A stretch of DNA of 64,000 bases from Nocardia rhamnosiphila NBRC 108938 (GTDB lineage Bacteria; Actinomycetota; Actinomycetes; Mycobacteriales; Mycobacteriaceae): assembly GCF_000720425.1 (NCBI RefSeq), contig NZ_JOAJ01000011.1, forward strand, positions 124,001 through 188,000, given 5' to 3'. Each line of letters begins with the position of its first letter. The stretch's first letter is position 1. The notes beneath the pieces were generated by a model that saw only the letters and a list, made by a program, of their open reading frames with translations, was not told the DNA's origin and did no database searches. Positions 59,943-64,000 of this stretch are shown here, piece by piece. The translations under genes were made by a program, and so were the position numbers.

Positions 59943-62402
59943 ATGGTGGCCAAGGATCGAATTGCCGACCCCTGGGGAACCCGCACCCCTTACGGTGCGG
60001 GCCGACCGTGGCCGGCGCGGGTGGATATGCACTTGGGTGAGGGTCTCGCCGCCGAGGACGTCGAAAAATGGGTGCAGTCGGCCTCGATCCTGCACTCCAA
60101 CGGCGACGCCTTCGATATCGCGGTCAAGAACGGCCGCATGGTCGGGGTGCGGGGCCGGGCCGTGGACCGGGTCAACCGTGGACGGCTGGGACCCAAGGAC
60201 CTGTTCGGCTGGCAGGCCAACTCCTCCCCGGAACGGCTCACCCGGCCGCTGATCCGGGAGAACGGCGAACTGGTCGCCACCGACTGGGATACCGCGATGA
60301 ACCGCATCGTCGAGCACAGCAAACAGCTGCTGGCCGAGCAGGGGCCGAGCGCCATCGGTTTCTACACGAGCGGTCAGTTGTTCCTCGAGGAGTACTACAC
60401 CCTGGGGGTTATCGCGCACGGCGCCATCGGCACCAACCACGTCGACGGCAACACCCGCCTGTGCACGGCCACCGCGGCCGAAGCATTGAAGGAATCGTTC
60501 GCCTGCGACGGACAGCCGGGCTCGTACGCCGATATCGACCACGCCGATGTGATCGCGCTGTTCGGCCACAACATGGCGGAAACCCAACCCATGCTGTGGG
60601 CCCGGATACTGGATCGCCTCGCCGGCGACGATCCGCCGGCGATCGTCTGCGTCGATCCCCGCGCGACCAAGGTCGCCGAGTACGCCACCGTACGGCTCGC
60701 ACCGCTGCCGGGCACCAACGTCGCGTTGATGAACGGGCTCCTGCACGAGATCATCGGCAACGACTGGATCGACCACGATTACATCGAGCAGAACACCGTG
60801 GGCTTCGACGAATTACGGGCGCGTGTCGGCGAATACCCACCCGAGAAAGCCGCCGACATCTGCGGTGTACCCGCCGACGATATCCGGCGCGCCGCCCGGA
60901 TACTGGGCTCTGCCGACGCATTGCTGTCTACGGTGCTGCAGGGCTTCTACCAATCACATCAGGCGACCGCGGCGGCCGTACAGGTCAACAACCTGCACCT
61001 GATCCGCGGAATGCTGGGCGAACCCGGGCGGGGAGTGCTGCAGATGAACGGCCAGCCCACCGCACAGAACACCCGCGAATGCGGTGCCGACGGCGATCTC
61101 GCCGGGTTCCGGAACTGGAACAACGACGCCCATATCGCCGAGCTGGCACAGCTGTGGAATATCGATATCGACCGGATCCCGCACTATGCGCCACCCACCC
61201 ACGCCATGCAGATGCTGAGGTATGCCGAACAGGGATCGGTGCGCATGCTGTGGATCAGCGCCACCAACCCGGCGGTATCCATGCCCGAACTCGGCCGGAT
61301 CCGCGCGATCCTGGGCCGGCAACGCCTGTTCGTCGTCGTCCAGGACATCTTCCACACCGAGACCACCGCGCTCGCCGACGTCGTATTACCGGCGGCGACC
61401 TGGGGTGAGAAGACCGGAACCTTCACCAACGCCGACCGCACCGTGCACCTGTCCGACAAGGCGATCGAACCCCCGGGCGAGGCGCGAGCCGATCTCGACA
61501 TCTTCCTCGACTACGCGCGCCGTATGGACTTCCGCGACCGCGACGGCGAACCCCTGCCCCCATGGCACGATCCGGAGTCCGCGTTCGAGGCATGGAAGAA
61601 GTGCAGCGCCGGACGCCCCTGCGACTACACCGGCATCAGCTACGACAAGCTCCGCGGCGGGAGCGGAATCCAGTGGCCCTGCAATGCCGAACACCCCGAC
61701 GGGACCGAACGCCTTTACACCGGCGGCGAATTCTCCGCCACACCGGACTACTGCGAAGCCTACGGAAAAGACCTCGTCACCGGGGCTCCTGTCGAACCCA
61801 CCGAATACCGGGCGATGAACCCTTCCGGCAAAGCGATCATCAAGGCGGCCGGGTATCTCACCCCGCATGAGGCCCCGAGCCCCGACTATCCGTTCGTCCT
61901 CACCACCGGCCGCACCCTCTACCACTTCCACACCCGCACCAAAACCGCCCGAGCCCCCCAGCTCCAGACGGCCGCACCGCAGGTCTGGGTGGAGATCTCA
62001 CCCGAGGACGCACGCGCCGCCGGTGTCACCGAAGGAGCCCTGCTCGAGATCGGCACCGCGCGGGGCGCCCTGCGCGCCAAGGCCCGCATCTGCGGAATCC
62101 GGTCCGGGGTCCTGTTCGTACCTTTCCACTACGGCTACTGGGACGCCACCACCGGAGCGAGTACCGAGCACGACCGCGCCGCCAACGAACTCACCGTCAC
62201 CGACTGGGACCCGGCCTCCAAACAACCGATCTTCAAAACCGCGGCCGCCCGGATCACCGTGCTCGCCACCGATACCCACGGCCCGGCCCCGGCCCCCACC
62301 ACCACGGCGTCGCGTCCCCTCGGCACTTCCCTGCCGGAAACCGTCGGCGGCCGGACGGCTTTCGCCACCGAAACCCTCGAACCCGTGGGAGAACAGCCGT
62401 GA
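59943..62402 (+). CDS. molybdopterin oxidoreductase without N-terminal Fe-S cysteines
   Basis: The protein has 819 residues. The N-terminal part reads WVQSASILHSNGDAFDIAVK, where formate dehydrogenases and nitrate reductases have a four-cysteine Fe-S motif; none of the cysteines is present. The Mo domain follows: GNTRLCTATA with Cys174 as possible Mo ligand, HADVIALFGHNMAETQPMLW, AVQVNNLHLIRGMLGEPGRG, VQDIFHTETTALADVVLPAA and the C-terminal domain VLTTGRTLYHFHTRTKT. It looks like an oxidoreductase of the nitrate-reductase/FDH superfamily. ATG at 59943 is used; the frame stays open upstream to 59823 through the hairpin. Confidence 0.8.
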   Translation: MVAKDRIADPWGTRTPYGAGRPWPARVDMHLGEGLAAEDVEKWVQSASILHSNGDAFDIAVKNGRMVGVRGRAVDRVNRGRLGPKDLFGWQANSSPERLTRPLIRENGELVATDWDTAMNRIVEHSKQLLAEQGPSAIGFYTSGQLFLEEYYTLGVIAHGAIGTNHVDGNTRLCTATAAEALKESFACDGQPGSYADIDHADVIALFGHNMAETQPMLWARILDRLAGDDPPAIVCVDPRATKVAEYATVRLAPLPGTNVALMNGLLHEIIGNDWIDHDYIEQNTVGFDELRARVGEYPPEKAADICGVPADDIRRAARILGSADALLSTVLQGFYQSHQATAAAVQVNNLHLIRGMLGEPGRGVLQMNGQPTAQNTRECGADGDLAGFRNWNNDAHIAELAQLWNIDIDRIPHYAPPTHAMQMLRYAEQGSVRMLWISATNPAVSMPELGRIRAILGRQRLFVVVQDIFHTETTALADVVLPAATWGEKTGTFTNADRTVHLSDKAIEPPGEARADLDIFLDYARRMDFRDRDGEPLPPWHDPESAFEAWKKCSAGRPCDYTGISYDKLRGGSGIQWPCNAEHPDGTERLYTGGEFSATPDYCEAYGKDLVTGAPVEPTEYRAMNPSGKAIIKAAGYLTPHEAPSPDYPFVLTTGRTLYHFHTRTKTARAPQLQTAAPQVWVEISPEDARAAGVTEGALLEIGTARGALRAKARICGIRSGVLFVPFHYGYWDATTGASTEHDRAANELTVTDWDPASKQPIFKTAAARITVLATDTHGPAPAPTTTASRPLGTSLPETVGGRTAFATETLEPVGEQP

Positions 62403-62878
62403 AACTCGACCTCGCGATCCGGGAACTGCACCGCTCCGAACGCAAACTCGCCCTCGACCTCACCACTCTGGCCGCCCGCCACAAAGCCGACCACGAGGTG
62501 CACTTCGTCGCGCGGGATATCGCCGGGTGGTCCACCGAGCACGTCCATCGACTCGCCCGGGCCGGCCACCGCTACGGACTCGACCTCGACAGCGACCCCC
62601 GCACCGAACCGCGCACGGGACCCGTCCAAGAGCGCCTCAGCACTCTGCTGGGTCGCCGGAGCGAACCGGCGCTGCTCCTGCTCATCGATCTACGTCACCT
62701 GCACCGGGTCGCCGCCGGTGTCTCACTCGACTGGGAACTGCTCGCCCAAGGAGCACAAACCACCAGAGACACAGACCTTCTCGAACTGGCCGAACGCTGC
62801 CACCCGGAGACCCTGCGCCAGATGCGCTGGGCCAATTCCATGCTGAAGATCCTCGCTCCCCAAATCCTGGCCTCCTGA
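62399..62878 (+). CDS. small helical protein coupled to the molybdoenzyme gene
   Basis: The protein has 159 residues, all-helical by composition: LAIRELHRSERKLALDLTTL, AARHKADHEVHFVARDIAGW, a middle region with RTGPVQERLSTLLGRRSEPA, and a C-terminal helix with HPETLRQMRWANSMLKILAP. The acidic/histidine pattern of the first half resembles ferritin-like four-helix proteins. It starts with GTG overlapping the molybdoenzyme stop (GTGA) and probably acts with it. The role is unknown. Confidence 0.62.
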   Translation: MKLDLAIRELHRSERKLALDLTTLAARHKADHEVHFVARDIAGWSTEHVHRLARAGHRYGLDLDSDPRTEPRTGPVQERLSTLLGRRSEPALLLLIDLRHLHRVAAGVSLDWELLAQGAQTTRDTDLLELAERCHPETLRQMRWANSMLKILAPQILAS

Positions 62879-62932
62879 GCCCCGCGATGGGCGCGGGCGC
62901 CTTTGTTTCGAATCAGCAGCAGGTCGTCTCAA

Positions 62933-62952
62933 TATTGTGACGTATCACAATA
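62933..62952. promoter_or_regulatory. 20-bp perfect palindrome upstream of the lipase gene
   Basis: The sequence is TATTGTGACGTATCACAATA. It is AT-rich and lies 122 bp before the lipase ATG. The half-site TGTGA resembles CRP/FNR-family sites, but the spacer here is four bases instead of the six of the classical CRP site. It is a good operator candidate for an unknown regulator. Confidence 0.6.
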
Positions 62953-63074
62953 ATTGCCCTCCGGTCACGTAATCTGAGCCCCTGGCCCCGGTAGCACAGG
63001 GGGCGTTCGGAGCACGCAAACCCGCCTCTCCCCGGGTGCCAGATGTATCGACACAGCACCCAGGGGCGTGTGCC

Positions 63075-64000
63075 ATGAGACGTCTACGTACCGTCACTCT
63101 CACGTTGCTCGTCATCGTGCCGTTGCTCACCGGACAGGCCACCGCCCAGCCGCCCGCACTGCCCGCTCTCCCCTTCGCCGGACTCCCGGTCCCGCCATCG
63201 CCCGCGGAGGCGAACGGCGCGATCCTGCCCGGTATCCAGCAGTGGATCGACCAGGTGATCCCGCCGCCGCCCATCGCGCCGGCACCCCGGCCGGCACCGC
63301 CACCGGCGGAGACGAACGACCTGGCACCGGCACTCGCGGCACTGCGTCAGGCGGTGCTGCCCGCGCCGGTCGGCGACCCGATATTCGATCTGTGGCCGCC
63401 GAACCTCGCCGACTTCGCCCCGGGCGCGGTGCTCGAGGTCCGCGATATCACCGCCTCGGCCGCGCCACTGGTCCTGGTGCCGATCCGGCAGGCGGTGCTG
63501 TTCAAATACCGGACCACCGACGCGCACGACCGTCCCTCCTTCGCCACGGCCACACTGGTGATTCCGGCGACCGGTTCACCGGTGGCCGGGGCGCGGCCGG
63601 TACTGGTCAACAACCTTCCGATCGACGCTCTCGGCCGCCGGTGCACGCCGAGTTACACGCTGGCGCATGGTCTCTCCTTCGAGAGCGCGCTCACCGACTT
63701 CGTGCCGCCCACCACCCAGCTGGCCGCGCTACGTGGTTATGCCGTACTCATTCCGGATCACGAGGGTCCGCTGATGGCCTACGCCGAGCCCTACGTCGCG
63801 GGACACGCGGTACTGGACGCGGTGCGCGCGGTGCGCGGCTGGCGGGCGGAGGAGTTCGGCGCGAGCAGGTTCGCGATGACCGGTTACTCCGGCGGCGCGA
63901 TCGCCACGCACGGCGCGGCGAAACTGATCGAGAGTTACGCGCCCGATCTCGCACCGGCACTGGTCGGTGCGGCGCTCGGCGGGGTGCCCGCCGACTTCGA
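63075..64000 (+). CDS. secreted LIP-family lipase, N-terminal part (cut by window edge)
   Basis: About 308 residues are visible before the right edge. A Sec signal peptide (RRLRTVTLTLLVIVPLLTGQ, cleavage near ATAQ) is followed by a Pro-rich linker and the LIP-type fold: GARPVLVNNLPIDALGRRCT, LAALRGYAVLIPDHEGPLMA, YVAGHAVLDAVRAVR, and the nucleophile in TGYSGGA. These secreted triacylglycerol lipases are common in nocardiae and mycobacteria and hydrolyse host or environmental lipids. The acid and histidine of the triad lie beyond the edge. Confidence 0.85.
   Translation, partial: MRRLRTVTLTLLVIVPLLTGQATAQPPALPALPFAGLPVPPSPAEANGAILPGIQQWIDQVIPPPPIAPAPRPAPPPAETNDLAPALAALRQAVLPAPVGDPIFDLWPPNLADFAPGAVLEVRDITASAAPLVLVPIRQAVLFKYRTTDAHDRPSFATATLVIPATGSPVAGARPVLVNNLPIDALGRRCTPSYTLAHGLSFESALTDFVPPTTQLAALRGYAVLIPDHEGPLMAYAEPYVAGHAVLDAVRAVRGWRAEEFGASRFAMTGYSGGAIATHGAAKLIESYAPDLAPALVGAALGGVPADF

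Noticed and set aside
1..64000. CRISPR array, rRNA or tRNA genes
   Set aside because: No regularly spaced direct repeats and no tRNA-like TTCGA-loop context or rRNA sequence were found.

Overview
The window is high-GC DNA with compact genes, many GTG starts and many ATGA or GTGA start/stop overlaps. This is typical of a mycolic-acid actinomycete. The mix of an AlkB alkane hydroxylase, DUF5313 and DUF6131 proteins, a DUF1469/DUF3618/DUF4235 operon, a secreted LIP-type lipase and many TetR/MarR regulators suggests Nocardia or a close relative. That assignment is inference; no rRNA or tRNA gene is present.

Layout. 0-2.1 kb: the 5' part of alkB with a divergent TetR gene and an AT-rich promoter/operator, then an OB-fold/zinc-ribbon protein and a DUF3263-like protein. 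2.6-5.3 kb: a lipoprotein sulfatase and a small envelope operon. 5.6-13.2 kb: regulator/target pairs (MarR with hydrolase and DMT transporter; a two-component system; VOC protein with hydrolase; TetR with membrane protein). 13.2-23.3 kb: an IS5-type remnant, an OhrR-like regulator, transporters, a glycosyltransferase, a stand-alone LigD-type polymerase and a Tat-exported PhoD phosphatase.

23.4-43.0 kb is a probable organosulfur-scavenging region: an SsuA-SsuC-SsuB transporter with a DszA/NtaA-type flavin monooxygenase, then a long minus-strand operon (peptide-type ABC transporter plus three luciferase-like monooxygenases). Two other regulator/enzyme pairs lie between them. Upstream of the long operon is a decayed zone: a broken TnpB element, a truncated DszC/SfnB-like flavoenzyme, a flavin monooxygenase with an internal deletion and a LysR gene with an internal deletion.

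43-51.4 kb: a MerR regulator, a rare XRE-TetR fusion regulator facing an acyl-CoA dehydrogenase, a bicupin, small membrane proteins and a large LuxR-type ATPase regulator. 51.5-59.8 kb: a coherent CoA-dependent catabolic operon (flavin oxidoreductase, AMP ligase, two crotonases, CoA transferase, HMG-CoA-lyase-like aldolase) under a MarR protein, with matching 17-bp palindromes on both sides of the marR gene and a divergent carboxylate-type MFS importer. 59.9-62.9 kb: a molybdopterin oxidoreductase without the N-terminal Fe-S cysteines and a coupled partner. The right edge is the start of a secreted lipase.

No CRISPR array, prophage or RNA gene was seen. The most unusual points are the CoA-catabolic cluster with altered active sites, the cysteine-less molybdoenzyme, the double-coupled 70-residue ORF inside the ABC operon, and the cluster of internally deleted genes around the TnpB element.
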